From assembly GCF_026340095.1 (NCBI RefSeq), contig NZ_JAPEPO010000003.1, forward strand, positions 558,001-622,000: DNA of 64,000 nucleotides. The letters run 5' to 3'. The notes beneath the pieces were generated by a model. The model saw only the letters and a program-made list of their open reading frames with translations, was not told where the DNA came from and ran no database searches. Each line of letters starts with the position of its first letter. Within the stretch, counting starts at the first letter, position 1. The position numbers were made by a program, and so were the translations under genes. The stretch comes from Streptomyces sp. NBC_01446 (GTDB lineage: Bacteria > Actinomycetota > Actinomycetes > Streptomycetales > Streptomycetaceae). Positions 50,766 through 59,161 of this stretch are shown here, one piece after another.

Positions 50766-51437
50766 GTGCACTTCCTGGTCGTCGAGGACGAGGTTCGGCT
50801 GGCCGACCTGATCGTCCAATATCTGCGTGAATCCGGTCATACCGCCGAGGGGCGCTATGACGGGCCCAGCGGGCTCGACGCGGCCCGCGATCCGCGGGTG
50901 GACGCCGTCGTCATGGACGTGATGCTGCCCGGCATGGACGGCGTCGAGGTGTGCCGCACGCTGCGCCGCGAGGGCAACGACGTCCCGCTGGTGCTTTTGA
51001 CGGCCCGCAGCGCGATCACCGAACGCGTCGCAGGACTGGACGCCGGCGCCGACGACTATCTCGTCAAACCCTTCGCTCTGGAGGAACTGAGCGCGCGGCT
51101 CCGCGCGATCTCCCGCCGACGCCCCGCCCTGGGCGCCCGACTTGAAGTCGGCGACCTGGTCCTCGACCCCGATGAACGACGCGCGTGGCGGGCCGGCATC
51201 GAGCTGGATCTGTCCCGGCGCGAGTTCGCCGTCCTGGAAATCCTCATGGAGAACGCCGGCTGGGTGGTCAGCCGGACACGGCTGTTGGAAGAGGCATGGG
51301 ACGGCGAGGCCGACCTCACCAGTAACTCCGTCGACGTCCACATCTCCAAACTCCGCGCGAAGATCGACAAGCCGTTCGGCCGGGACACCATCACCACCCT
51401 GCGCGGCACCGGCTATCGCCTGGAGACCCGGACGTGA
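50766..51437 (+). CDS. OmpR-family response regulator
   Basis: The 223-residue regulator has receiver residues EDE at 7-9, phospho-acceptor Asp51 (VMDVMLPGMDG), and DDYLVKPFAL with the conserved Lys. The winged-helix DNA-binding domain reads LDLSRREFAVLEILMENAGWVVSRTRLLEEAWD and DVHISKLRAKIDKPF. GTG at 50766 has no clear ribosome site and may be a near-leaderless start. It is divergent from the DUF4956-VTC-PAP2 operon and overlaps the kinase gene, so it probably controls that operon. Confidence 0.9.
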   Translation: MHFLVVEDEVRLADLIVQYLRESGHTAEGRYDGPSGLDAARDPRVDAVVMDVMLPGMDGVEVCRTLRREGNDVPLVLLTARSAITERVAGLDAGADDYLVKPFALEELSARLRAISRRRPALGARLEVGDLVLDPDERRAWRAGIELDLSRREFAVLEILMENAGWVVSRTRLLEEAWDGEADLTSNSVDVHISKLRAKIDKPFGRDTITTLRGTGYRLETRT

Positions 51438-52849
51438 GCGCGCCGCCGCCTGCGACACCGCACGTGGTGGCCGCCCCGGCCGGCCGGCCGCGAGGCCTGC
51501 GGCGCTGGCAGCGGCTGCCGATCGTGCAGCGCCTGGTCCTGGCTGTCGCCGTCACCATGTCCGTCGTCCTGGGCGGAGCGACCGGTCTGGTGTACTGGCG
51601 GGTCCAGCACGCCCTGGACGAACAGCTCGACGCGGACCTGGCCACCTACAACCACGACCTCCTCAACGACCTCCATGCCGGGCGGAAACTTGGCGGCCCG
51701 GACGGCAGCGCCTACCAGATCCTGGACAGCCACGGCCGGATCGTCGAGGCCAGCAGCCTCGTCCGTACGAAGCAACTGCTCTCCCCCGCCGACATCACCT
51801 CCGTCACGGACGGCGCCACCATTCGCCGTGACATCGGAGGGCTGCTGCCGCTCGACCCGCATACACTGCGGATCAAGGCCCAGCAGGTCAGTCTGCCCGA
51901 CCACCGCAGGGTGATCGCCGTCGCCGCGTTGCGCCGCGGGCACCGCGACGAAGCTCTGCGCGAACTGCTCGCCCAGCTGGCCATCGCCGCGGGCCTCACC
52001 CTGATCGCTGCCTCCTACGTCGGCTACCGCACGGCCCGAGCGGCCCTGGACCCGGTGGAGCGCTACCGTCGGCACGCCGCGAGCCTGGCCGACGGCGCCT
52101 CCGGCCTACGGCTGCCCGTTCCTGACGACCGCGACGACGAACTCACCCGGCTCGGGCACACCCTGAACCACATGCTCGCAAGCCTCGAAGCCGCCGCCGA
52201 ACGCGAACGCCGCTTCCTCGCCGACGCCAGCCACGAACTGCGCACCCCGCTCTCCCTGCTGCGTGCCGAACTCGACGTCGCCCTGCACCGCCCCCGCTCC
52301 GCCACCGAACTCACCGGGACCCTCCGCTCGGTGGACACCGAGGTCCAGCGCCTCATCGACCTCACCAACGCCCTGCTCGACCTCGAACAGCTCGGCGCCA
52401 CCGACGACGTCACCCGCGCCCCCGTGGACCTGGCCGAACTCCTCGCCTCCGCCGTCAACCCCCACCGACCGGCCGCCGCACGCGACCGCCGCACCATCAC
52501 CATCGACGCCGCACCCGCGACCGTCGACGTGGACGCCTCATGGATCCGTCCGGCCATCGGCAACCTTGTCGACAACGCCCTGCGCCACAGCCGTGGCGAC
52601 GTCCACATCACCGCGGCCACCCACGACGGACACCTGCGCCTCACCGTCACCGATGAAGGCCCAGGATTCCCGGCCGACTTCCTGCCCAAAGCCTTCGAAC
52701 GCTTCACCCGTGCCGAGGCCAGCCGCACCAGCCCCGGATCCGGCCTCGGCCTCGCCTTCGTCGCCGCAGTCGCCTCCTCCCACGGCGGCACAGCCCACGC
52801 CGAGAACACTCCGAACGGTGCCGCCGTCACCCTCGACATCCCCTGCTGA
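51434..52849 (+). CDS. sensor histidine kinase (EnvZ type)
   Basis: The 471-residue membrane kinase has a first helix (IVQRLVLAVAVTMSVVLGGATGLVYW), an extracytoplasmic sensor region of about 115 residues, a second helix (LLAQLAIAAGLTLIAASYVGY), a HAMP domain, a HisKA domain with His267 in FLADASHELRTPLSLL, and HATPase_c with GNLVDNALRHS and PGSGLGLAFVAAV. It is translationally coupled to the response regulator by an ATGA overlap. The signal is unknown; the linked operon suggests phosphate or envelope conditions. Confidence 0.9.
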   Translation: MSAPPPATPHVVAAPAGRPRGLRRWQRLPIVQRLVLAVAVTMSVVLGGATGLVYWRVQHALDEQLDADLATYNHDLLNDLHAGRKLGGPDGSAYQILDSHGRIVEASSLVRTKQLLSPADITSVTDGATIRRDIGGLLPLDPHTLRIKAQQVSLPDHRRVIAVAALRRGHRDEALRELLAQLAIAAGLTLIAASYVGYRTARAALDPVERYRRHAASLADGASGLRLPVPDDRDDELTRLGHTLNHMLASLEAAAERERRFLADASHELRTPLSLLRAELDVALHRPRSATELTGTLRSVDTEVQRLIDLTNALLDLEQLGATDDVTRAPVDLAELLASAVNPHRPAAARDRRTITIDAAPATVDVDASWIRPAIGNLVDNALRHSRGDVHITAATHDGHLRLTVTDEGPGFPADFLPKAFERFTRAEASRTSPGSGLGLAFVAAVASSHGGTAHAENTPNGAAVTLDIPC

Positions 52850-52967
52850 CCCCAGGGCAGCCGCAGCTGCACACAAGCCCTGTACGGCCCCGCCCTCTCC
52901 CCAAGGTGACACCCACACCCTCGCACGATGTAACGGGTATTACTTTTATCTGGTGGATGACGAACCG

Positions 52968-53528
52968 ATGACGCAGTGGGTCGTGCTCGTGCTGCGGCTT
53001 CCCTCGCAGCCCTCGCGGCACCGGGTCGCGGTGTGGCGGGAGCTGCGCCGGGTCGGCGCACTCTCGCTGGGCCAGGGCGTGTGGGCGGTACCCGAGGTGT
53101 CGGTATTCGCCGACGGAGTGCAGCGGGCGCTGGAACTGACCGAACGCGCGAACGGCGAGGCCATCGTGCTGCGGGCCAGTGGACGCGAGGCAGATGATGC
53201 GGCCCGTTTCCAGGCCCTGTTCACCGCCGCCCGCGAGGAGGACTGGGCGGAGTTCGTGGCGGACTGCGGCAAGTACGAGGCGGAGATCGACAAGGAGATC
53301 CGCACCGCCAAGTTCACCCTCGCCGAACTCGAAGAGGAGGAACAGAGCCTGGAGCGGCTGCGGCGCTGGCACCGCGATCTCAAAGCCCGCGACGTGTTCG
53401 GGGCCCCCGGCGCCGCCGCCGCCGAGCAGCGGCTTGCCGAATGCGCGCGGCGGTGCGAGGACTACACCGAGCGGGTCTTCACGGCCCTGCACGCCTTCGG
53501 CCCGGGCACGGACGGCGGCCGGCCATGA
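52968..53528 (+). CDS. ChrB-like protein (N-terminal domain)
   Basis: The 186-residue protein reads WVVLVLRLPSQPSRHRVAVWRELRRVGALSLGQGVWAVPE, then FAALF-type helix RFQALFTAAREEDWAEFVADCGKYEAEIDKEI and a coiled-coil region ending in AAAEQRLAECARRCEDYTERVF. This matches the N-terminal domain of ChrB, a chromate-responsive regulator; the C-terminal ChrB domain is absent. ATG at 52968 or GTG at 52953 starts the protein, and the palindromic GTAACGGGTATTAC lies 20-40 bases upstream. It overlaps the MFS gene by ATGA. Confidence 0.8.
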   Translation: MTQWVVLVLRLPSQPSRHRVAVWRELRRVGALSLGQGVWAVPEVSVFADGVQRALELTERANGEAIVLRASGREADDAARFQALFTAAREEDWAEFVADCGKYEAEIDKEIRTAKFTLAELEEEEQSLERLRRWHRDLKARDVFGAPGAAAAEQRLAECARRCEDYTERVFTALHAFGPGTDGGRP

Positions 53529-54739
53529 CCACGCCCTCAACGAGCAGGGACAGCGGAGAGATACCCGCACCCGGGGCATCGCGGAGGATGTGGCCGCTGT
53601 ACGCGGCCGGGTTCACCACCGCTTTCGGAGCCCACGGGATCGCTGCCAGCCTCGGCCAGGCGGACCCCGACCTGACCCGGTCACTGCTGTACCTGGGGCT
53701 ATTGCTGGCCCTGTACGACGGGGCGGAGGTGATCCTCAAACCGGTGTTCGGCACGCTGGCCGACCGTATCGGCGCCCGGCCCGTCCTGCTCGGCGGGCTG
53801 GCCGCATTCGCCGCCGCCTCCGCGGTCTTCGTGATCGTGCGGGATTCGAGCTGGCTGTGGGCCGCCCGACTGGGCCAGGGAGCGGCCGCCTCCGCGTTCT
53901 CCCCGGCCGCCTCCGCCCTGGTCGCCAGGCTCAACCCGCGGGCCAAGCACGGCCGCGCGTTCGGCACCTACGGCTTCTACAAGAGCCTCGGCTACACCGC
54001 CGGCCCCCTGCTGGGCGGTTTCCTTGTCTGGGCCGGCGGTCTGACTCTGCTGTTCGCTGTACTGGCGGTGCTCGCGACCACAGTTGCAGGGTGGGCGGCC
54101 CTCGCGGTCCCTTCCCTACCGCCCCTGCCCCGCGCCCGCCAGACCGTCCTCGACCTCGCCCGGCGCCTGGCCGATCTCGCCTTCCTGCGGCCCACCATGG
54201 CGCTGGCCGCTGCCACCGCCGCCCTGTCCGTCGGCGTGGGCTTCCTGCCCGTCTCCGGAGCCGCCGCCGGTCTGGGCCCACTCGCCACCGGCGCCGCCGT
54301 ATCCGTCCTCGCAGCCTGCGCCGCACTCGTCCAGCCCCGCGCCGGCCGGGCACTGGACGCAGGACGACTGACCTCCCGCACCGGCTTGCCCCTGGGCCTG
54401 CTCATCACCGCCGCCGGACTGGCCGCCGCGATACTGCCGGGCCTGACCGGCGTCCTGCTGGCCGCCGCCCTGATCGGAGCCGGCACCGGACTGATCACCC
54501 CGCTCGGCTTCGCCTCCCTGGCCGCGGCAACCCCGCCCGAACGCCTCGGACAGACCATGGGCGCAGCCGAACTCGGCCGCGAACTCGGCGACGCCGGCGG
54601 CCCCTTGATCGTCGCCACCATCGCCACCGCCGCTTCCCTCACCAGCGGCTACGCCACAATCGCCTTGCTCGTCGCAGCACCCGCCCTCATCACAACCGCA
54701 AGGATCGCCGCCCGCCCCGCAAGCGGCGAAATCCGCTGA
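53525..54739 (+). CDS. MFS transporter coupled to ChrB-like gene
   Basis: The 404-residue protein has twelve helices with the MFS motif FGTLADRIGARPVLLGG and RAFGTYGFYKSLGYTAGPLLGG in helix 5. It is of the DHA1 drug-exporter type. The gene is translationally coupled (ATGA) to the ChrB-like gene, which suggests this transporter is the effector that the ChrB-like protein controls; related ChrB-MFS pairs occur in actinobacteria. Whether it exports chromate or an organic compound cannot be read from sequence. Confidence 0.87.
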   Translation: MTTPSTSRDSGEIPAPGASRRMWPLYAAGFTTAFGAHGIAASLGQADPDLTRSLLYLGLLLALYDGAEVILKPVFGTLADRIGARPVLLGGLAAFAAASAVFVIVRDSSWLWAARLGQGAAASAFSPAASALVARLNPRAKHGRAFGTYGFYKSLGYTAGPLLGGFLVWAGGLTLLFAVLAVLATTVAGWAALAVPSLPPLPRARQTVLDLARRLADLAFLRPTMALAAATAALSVGVGFLPVSGAAAGLGPLATGAAVSVLAACAALVQPRAGRALDAGRLTSRTGLPLGLLITAAGLAAAILPGLTGVLLAAALIGAGTGLITPLGFASLAAATPPERLGQTMGAAELGRELGDAGGPLIVATIATAASLTSGYATIALLVAAPALITTARIAARPASGEIR

Positions 54740-54956
54740 CCAGCACTCAGCTCACAGCGTCCTCCGTCGTAGTCACAGCGCCAGGTTCACAGTCCCGTAC
54801 GCGACACCGTCAACTCACCCCCTGCGAGGGGCCCTTGCGTGCAGTCGGTGGCCTGTTATGCCTGACCGTCAGCCGACGGAAATAGCCTGCATCGACTTGG
54901 ACGCGAATCAGAACGGTGATCGACACCACCTTCCAATTCGCCTTCTGCAAGAGCAT

Positions 54957-55541
54957 TCAGCGTAGACGGAAAGGTGGCCCTTGAGCGCAGCCGGGTGGCG
55001 TGTTATTGCCGCTCACGTCGAAGTCTGCACACGTAAGGAAGGCATAGTTGAATTTTCCGAGCAGGAAAGCGATGATCCCGATGACAACCGTGATGCCGAC
55101 GGCTCCGAAGCGCTCAACTGCCGGAAGTTCATCGTAGTCGGACAGTAGAATTTTCGAGAGCAGCCAGGTAAGAAATGGGGCGCTCAAGATGGTAATCGCG
55201 ACCTCGAAGTAATGGAGGTAGTGGAAACCCTTGCTTCGCGGTGCAGTCATACCCAGAACGATCCAGAAGGACGGCAGTAGCAATGCGATCCAGCTGCGCC
55301 ATGGCACCGCAACTCTTCTGTGCAACACCAGGCCTGAGAGCAGTACGGCGCTGGCTACCGCCCACAAAGCCAGCACATTGTCGAAGAAGATGGCGTTGTA
55401 CGCACCGAACGTGAAAGCGGGCCACCAGACAACCAAAGTTCCACCCGCTGCAGCGGTTGCGGTGGCCCGCAGAACCGAGTGGATTTCGGGTAGACTGCGC
55501 TTATTCTTTAGGCTCGGGTCGCGGGCCTCTCCGGGGGTCAT
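54957..55541 (-). CDS. four-helix membrane protein of lower GC
   Basis: The 194-residue protein has helices VLRATATAAAGGTLVVWWPAF, FDNVLALWAVASAVLLSGLVL, WIALLLPSFWIVLGM and VGITVVIGIIAFLLG, with a Cys-containing C-terminus (YAFLTCADFDV, CAQGPPFRLR). G+C is clearly lower than in neighbouring genes and codon choice is more relaxed, so it was probably acquired recently. ATG at 55541 follows GGAGAG closely. No family is recognised. It is isolated. Confidence 0.6.
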   Translation of the reverse strand: MTPGEARDPSLKNKRSLPEIHSVLRATATAAAGGTLVVWWPAFTFGAYNAIFFDNVLALWAVASAVLLSGLVLHRRVAVPWRSWIALLLPSFWIVLGMTAPRSKGFHYLHYFEVAITILSAPFLTWLLSKILLSDYDELPAVERFGAVGITVVIGIIAFLLGKFNYAFLTCADFDVSGNNTPPGCAQGPPFRLR

Positions 55542-55699
55542 CGCTCTCCGCCAATTCAATATAAAGCCAGTAGGGCAATATCTTCTATTCGCCGCATCCG
55601 AGAGACGCATTCAGCTCGCATGAGACTATATGAGTGCGACTCCCTAAGTTATGGCAACACGCCGTTGAGAGGGTGGCCCCAGCGCCGCCCCCTAAGCGT

Positions 55700-56545
55700 T
55701 GTCCCGTAAATGATCTACGAGTGCTTCGGGCATGGTGGGCTGCTGTGCGGCGGGCGGTCTATCCGGCGAGGGCGAGGTTGTGCATCCAGGCGATGCCGAG
55801 CATGGCGTGGTGGACACCGTCGCCTTTGAGGCGGCAGCCGCGGAGGATCTTCCAGGTCTTCATGCGGGCGAAGACGTGCTCGACACGGGCGCGGACCTGT
55901 TTGTGGGACTTGTTGTGGGCCTGCTTCCACCCGGGCAACTCCTCGCCCGTGCGGCGCCGGTGGGGCATCACGAGCCCGGTGCCCGGATAGCCTCCGTCGG
56001 CGATGGTCATCGTGGTGCCGACGGCAGCCTTCGCGCCGGATTCCTCCCAGGCCTTGCAGTCGTTGCGGTTGCCAGGCAGGGGCCGGCCGACCACCACGAC
56101 GAGGCGGGTGTCGGCGTCGACGACGACCTGGTGGTTGGTGGAGTACCGGTAATTCTTCGACTGCTCGGCCACGGTGTGATCGCGGGTGGGCACTAAAGTG
56201 CCGTCAACGATGAGCACGGTGTCCTTCGCGAACCGCTTGCGGGGCTGGAGGGCGAGCATCGGCCCGAGATGATCGATGATCCGGTCCGCCGCCGACTTGG
56301 AAACCTCGAACAGCGGGGCCAGTTGGCGCATGGTCAGGTTCGTCCGCCAGTAGGCCGCGACCAGCAGCGCCCGGTCCTCCAGCGGCAGGCTCCATGGCCG
56401 ACCCCTGCGGACTGCGTCCGCACCCTCGCGCCGCAGAACTGTCACCAGTTTCCCGAACTGGCGCCGACTCAGCCCGGTGAACGGGGCTATCCAAGACGGC
56501 TCCGACGCCGTGATCACACCAGCCACGCGAAGATCATCGCAGGAT
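55700..56545 (-). mobile_element. IS5-group insertion sequence
   Basis: About 850 bp contains a single full-length transposase gene. The outer sequences share an inverted motif: TGATCTACGAGTG at 55711-55723 and, on the other end, TGATCTTCGCGTG complementary to about 56524-56536. The exact terminal bases and target duplication were not resolved, so the ends are approximate. Confidence 0.6.
55759..56526 (-). CDS. IS5-family transposase (DDE_Tnp_4 type)
   Basis: The 255-residue transposase has an N-terminal helix-turn-helix region (SRRQFGKLVTVLRREGADAVRRGRPWSLPLEDRALLVAAYW), then the DDE domain: LIVDGTLVPTRDH with the first Asp, ADGGYPGTGLVMP with the second, and VRARVEHVFARMKTWKILRG with the Glu. 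All catalytic residues are present and there is no frameshift, so the element may be active. It differs from the IS5-type remnants elsewhere in the window. Confidence 0.85.
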   Translation of the reverse strand: MAGVITASEPSWIAPFTGLSRRQFGKLVTVLRREGADAVRRGRPWSLPLEDRALLVAAYWRTNLTMRQLAPLFEVSKSAADRIIDHLGPMLALQPRKRFAKDTVLIVDGTLVPTRDHTVAEQSKNYRYSTNHQVVVDADTRLVVVVGRPLPGNRNDCKAWEESGAKAAVGTTMTIADGGYPGTGLVMPHRRRTGEELPGWKQAHNKSHKQVRARVEHVFARMKTWKILRGCRLKGDGVHHAMLGIAWMHNLALAG

Positions 56546-56645
56546 GGTTAGGGTGCCTTCGTCGAGCCGACGGACTGGAGACGAATGATGGAGCAGAACG
56601 AAGCTCTGCAACCGCGCCGGGGGCGGCGTGTCTCCTGCCCTACGG

Positions 56646-57080
56646 TCACCCCCCCGACGCGGCACGCCAGCCGTGCCACCGGCGGACGGCGATCACGAGC
56701 GCCGGACCGGTCGGCGGTCGCTGCCGGTACGGCGCGTACTTCTCCCGCAACAGGGCGACGGCGGCCAGGTACTCGCCCTGGGTGCCGGGCGGCAGCACGC
56801 GGGCGTCACCGTCCGCGCGGACCCACCACAGCCGCTCCCAGTCCTCGTCGTACGCGTCGACGAGCAGGCAGACAGCCGGGTGGGCCGCGACGTTGTCCAA
56901 CCGTTTCAGCCGCTGCGACCTCTTCGGCTTCCAGTCGACGGCGGTGACGATCTCCTCGCCGTGGGCCGCGAAGACGACCGGCACCAGATGCGGGCGCAGG
57001 CCCGCGTCCACCGTCGCCAGGCGCGCCACCCGCGCGGTCATGAACCGGCGGCGCGCCTCGTCCCCGGCCATGTCCGGCAC
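56646..57080 (-). CDS. PPOX-class F420-dependent oxidoreductase
   Basis: The 144-residue split-barrel protein reads RRRFMTARVARLATVDAGLRPHLVPVVFAA, then KPKRSQRLKRLDNVAAHPAVCLLVDAYDEDWERLWWVRADGDA and a tail REKYAPYRQRPPTGPALVIAVRRWHGW. This is the F420-binding PPOX group (TIGR03668-like). The GTG start at 57080 is set by AGGAG 6 bases upstream. It lies 33 bases after the LLM oxidoreductase stop on the same strand and is probably co-transcribed, so both may use F420. Confidence 0.87.
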   Translation of the reverse strand: MPDMAGDEARRRFMTARVARLATVDAGLRPHLVPVVFAAHGEEIVTAVDWKPKRSQRLKRLDNVAAHPAVCLLVDAYDEDWERLWWVRADGDARVLPPGTQGEYLAAVALLREKYAPYRQRPPTGPALVIAVRRWHGWRAASGG

Positions 57081-57113
57081 GGTCAGCTCCTATTCAGCGG
57101 CAGCCGCGAGCTG

Positions 57114-57941
57114 TCACCGGTGGCCGGACGTGGCCTCGGCCAGTTCGTCCAGGGTGCGCAGCGTCTCGTTCTCCGGCAGGGTCGGCAGATACAGCAGGAC
57201 GCGTTCGACGCCGAGTTCGGCGTAGGTGTCGAGCGTCTTCCGGTCGTGCCGGCCCGCGTACACCACGACGGACGGGCGGTCGCCGGCCGTCCGCCGCATA
57301 CGCGCGATGCGTTCACCCAGCTTCTCGAGCGGCAGATCGCTCGGCATCCACGCCGCACCGTACGCGGCGACGCGTTCGAAAGCGCGCTCGCTGTCGCCCC
57401 CGACCCAGATGGGCGGATGGGGCTTCTGGACCGGCTTGGGCCAGGCGTAGACGGGATCGAAGTCGACGAAGTCGCCATGGAACTCGGCCTCCTCCTTGGT
57501 CCACAGCTCGATCATCGCGCGGATGCGTTCGTCCATGAGCCGCCCGCGGACGGCCGGATCCGTCCCGTGGTTGCGCATCTCCTCGCGGTTCCAGCCCGCG
57601 CCGACCCCGAACACGGCCCGGCCGCCGGAGATCAGATCGAGGGAGGCGACCTCCTTCGCGGTGTGGATCGGATCGCGCTGGATCACCAGAGCGATGCCGG
57701 TGCCCAGGAGCAGGTCACGGGTCACCGAGGCGGCCGCGGCGAGCGCCACGAACGGGTCGAGCGTCCGGTAGTAGATCCGCGGCAGCTCACCGCCCCCCGG
57801 GTACGGGGACTCCCGCTTGACCGGAATATGCGAGTGCTCGGCCAGCAGCAGGGAGTCGAACCCCCGCTCCTCCAGGGCGGGTCCCAACGCCTTGGGGCCA
57901 ATGCCCTCATCGGTGACAAATGTCGATACTCCGAACTTCAT
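57114..57941 (-). CDS. LLM-class F420-dependent oxidoreductase
   Basis: The 275-residue TIM-barrel luciferase-like protein reads KFGVSTFVTDEGIGPKALGPALEERGFDSLLLAEHSHIP, then ASVTRDLLLGTGIALVIQRDPIHTAKEVASLDLISGGRAVFGVGAGWNREEM and PPIWVGGDSERAFERVA. The GAGWNREEM region is the F420-binding signature. Such enzymes reduce or oxidise diverse substrates, and the one here is unknown. ATG at 57941. The following PPOX gene supports an F420-linked pathway. Confidence 0.88.
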   Translation of the reverse strand: MKFGVSTFVTDEGIGPKALGPALEERGFDSLLLAEHSHIPVKRESPYPGGGELPRIYYRTLDPFVALAAAASVTRDLLLGTGIALVIQRDPIHTAKEVASLDLISGGRAVFGVGAGWNREEMRNHGTDPAVRGRLMDERIRAMIELWTKEEAEFHGDFVDFDPVYAWPKPVQKPHPPIWVGGDSERAFERVAAYGAAWMPSDLPLEKLGERIARMRRTAGDRPSVVVYAGRHDRKTLDTYAELGVERVLLYLPTLPENETLRTLDELAEATSGHR

Positions 57942-58239
57942 CCGCGACCACCTCGTCTCGTCGGCACACCTGTTGTCAGTGTGACGCGGTCGGTCGCTCC
58001 TCATCGGGCATGACCTCCCGCGGCGTGGCGTGGCGTGGCGTCCGGACCCTATGCCCACTGCCACTGCCCGACCCGCGCGTCCGCCGGCCGCTGCAGGGCC
58101 ACCTCGCGCAGCGCCGCAGTGGTGAGGCGAGAACGCCGGCGATCGCACGCGGGTCGCGCGGTGGCGGTCATACGTCCTCCTGCCTCATGTGATCCTGCAA
58201 TCCTGCGATCCGACAAAACGGAGGCTACCTCCGCACATC

Positions 58240-58480
58240 ATCCAGACGCCGTCAAACGCGAGAAACGCGACGTGTTCATCACCGGCCGCTTGAGCGTCGT
58301 ACACGCGCTGATGGCCGACGAACTGATCGATGAATACCGGCTGTTGACCTTTCCCTCTATCCTCGGCACCGGCCAACAGCTCTTCCCCGATGACGGCCCG
58401 CACACTGACCTGGAGTGCCTGTCGGCCGAGCGGGCCGCCGCCGCCGTCTCCGTTGATTTCCCCACCCCACGCTCAAGAGT
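58240..58480 (+). pseudogene. RibD/dihydrofolate-reductase-like C-terminal remnant
   Basis: The plus strand reads KREKRDVFITGRLSVVHALMADELIDEYRLLTFPSILGTGQQLFPDDGP, then HTDLECLSAERAAAAV. This is the end of the RibD C-terminal domain found in many small Streptomyces reductases. The N-terminal nucleotide-binding half is missing and no start precedes it. Confidence 0.65.
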
Positions 58481-58636
58481 TCCCCAGGCGTGTCCACCTC
58501 CGTCCCCATCCGTCAGAAGCCGTCCCGTCCTCGGTCGGCCGGGTTGAAGCTGAGGCCGACGGGGCTGTCGGCGGCCGAGGGTCTTAGGTCCGCAGCCCCA
58601 TGTGCTTTCCGATCTTGCTGGCTAGCGTTGGCGACT

Positions 58637-59098
58637 ATGCAGAACACGGAAATCGTCCATCGCTCGGTGGCGGAACGAAGGCACGAGACTCTGGAACGCC
58701 TTACCACGGAGCGGGACATCTGGGTGGCGACAGCCCATCCAGATCACGGCCCCCACCAGGTCCCCTTGTGGTTCTCATGGGATGGGCAAGCGGTGTGGGT
58801 CTGCACCAGCGCGACATCCGCGACGGTGCGCAACATCCGCAAGGAACCGCGGGTGCGCCTGTCCTTGCCGAACACCTTCGATGTGGTGCAGCTCCAAGGG
58901 GCGGCGGAGTGCTTCCCGAACCAGGACGTGCCGACCGACGCAGCAGACGCATTCGCCGGCAAGTTCGGCTGGGACCCGCGCACGGAGGACGGTCCCTTTG
59001 TGTATGTGCGGCTAGTGCCGAAGGTGGTCCGTGCATGGCGCGGCGAGCCGGAACTGCGCGGCAGGGTCATCATGCGTGATGGTGCGTGGCTGACGTAG
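58637..59098 (+). CDS. PPOX-class (F420 or FMN) split-barrel oxidoreductase
   Basis: The 153-residue protein reads RHETLERLTTERDIWVATAHPDHGPHQVPLWFSWDGQAVWVCTSATSATVRNIRKEPRVRLSLPN, the split beta-barrel of the pyridoxamine-phosphate-oxidase-like group, then VVQLQGAAECF and a C-terminal FVYVRLVPKVVRAWRGE. It binds F420 or FMN; the substrate is unknown. ATG at 58637 has no strong ribosome site, and the leader is short. It is convergent with the dehydratase gene. Confidence 0.83.
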   Translation: MQNTEIVHRSVAERRHETLERLTTERDIWVATAHPDHGPHQVPLWFSWDGQAVWVCTSATSATVRNIRKEPRVRLSLPNTFDVVQLQGAAECFPNQDVPTDAADAFAGKFGWDPRTEDGPFVYVRLVPKVVRAWRGEPELRGRVIMRDGAWLT

Positions 59099-59161
59099 CT
59101 GGCACCCCGCAGCGGACGCGCTGCCCTGACCCCTTGCTGATCGCCCGGGGAGGGGTAATCG

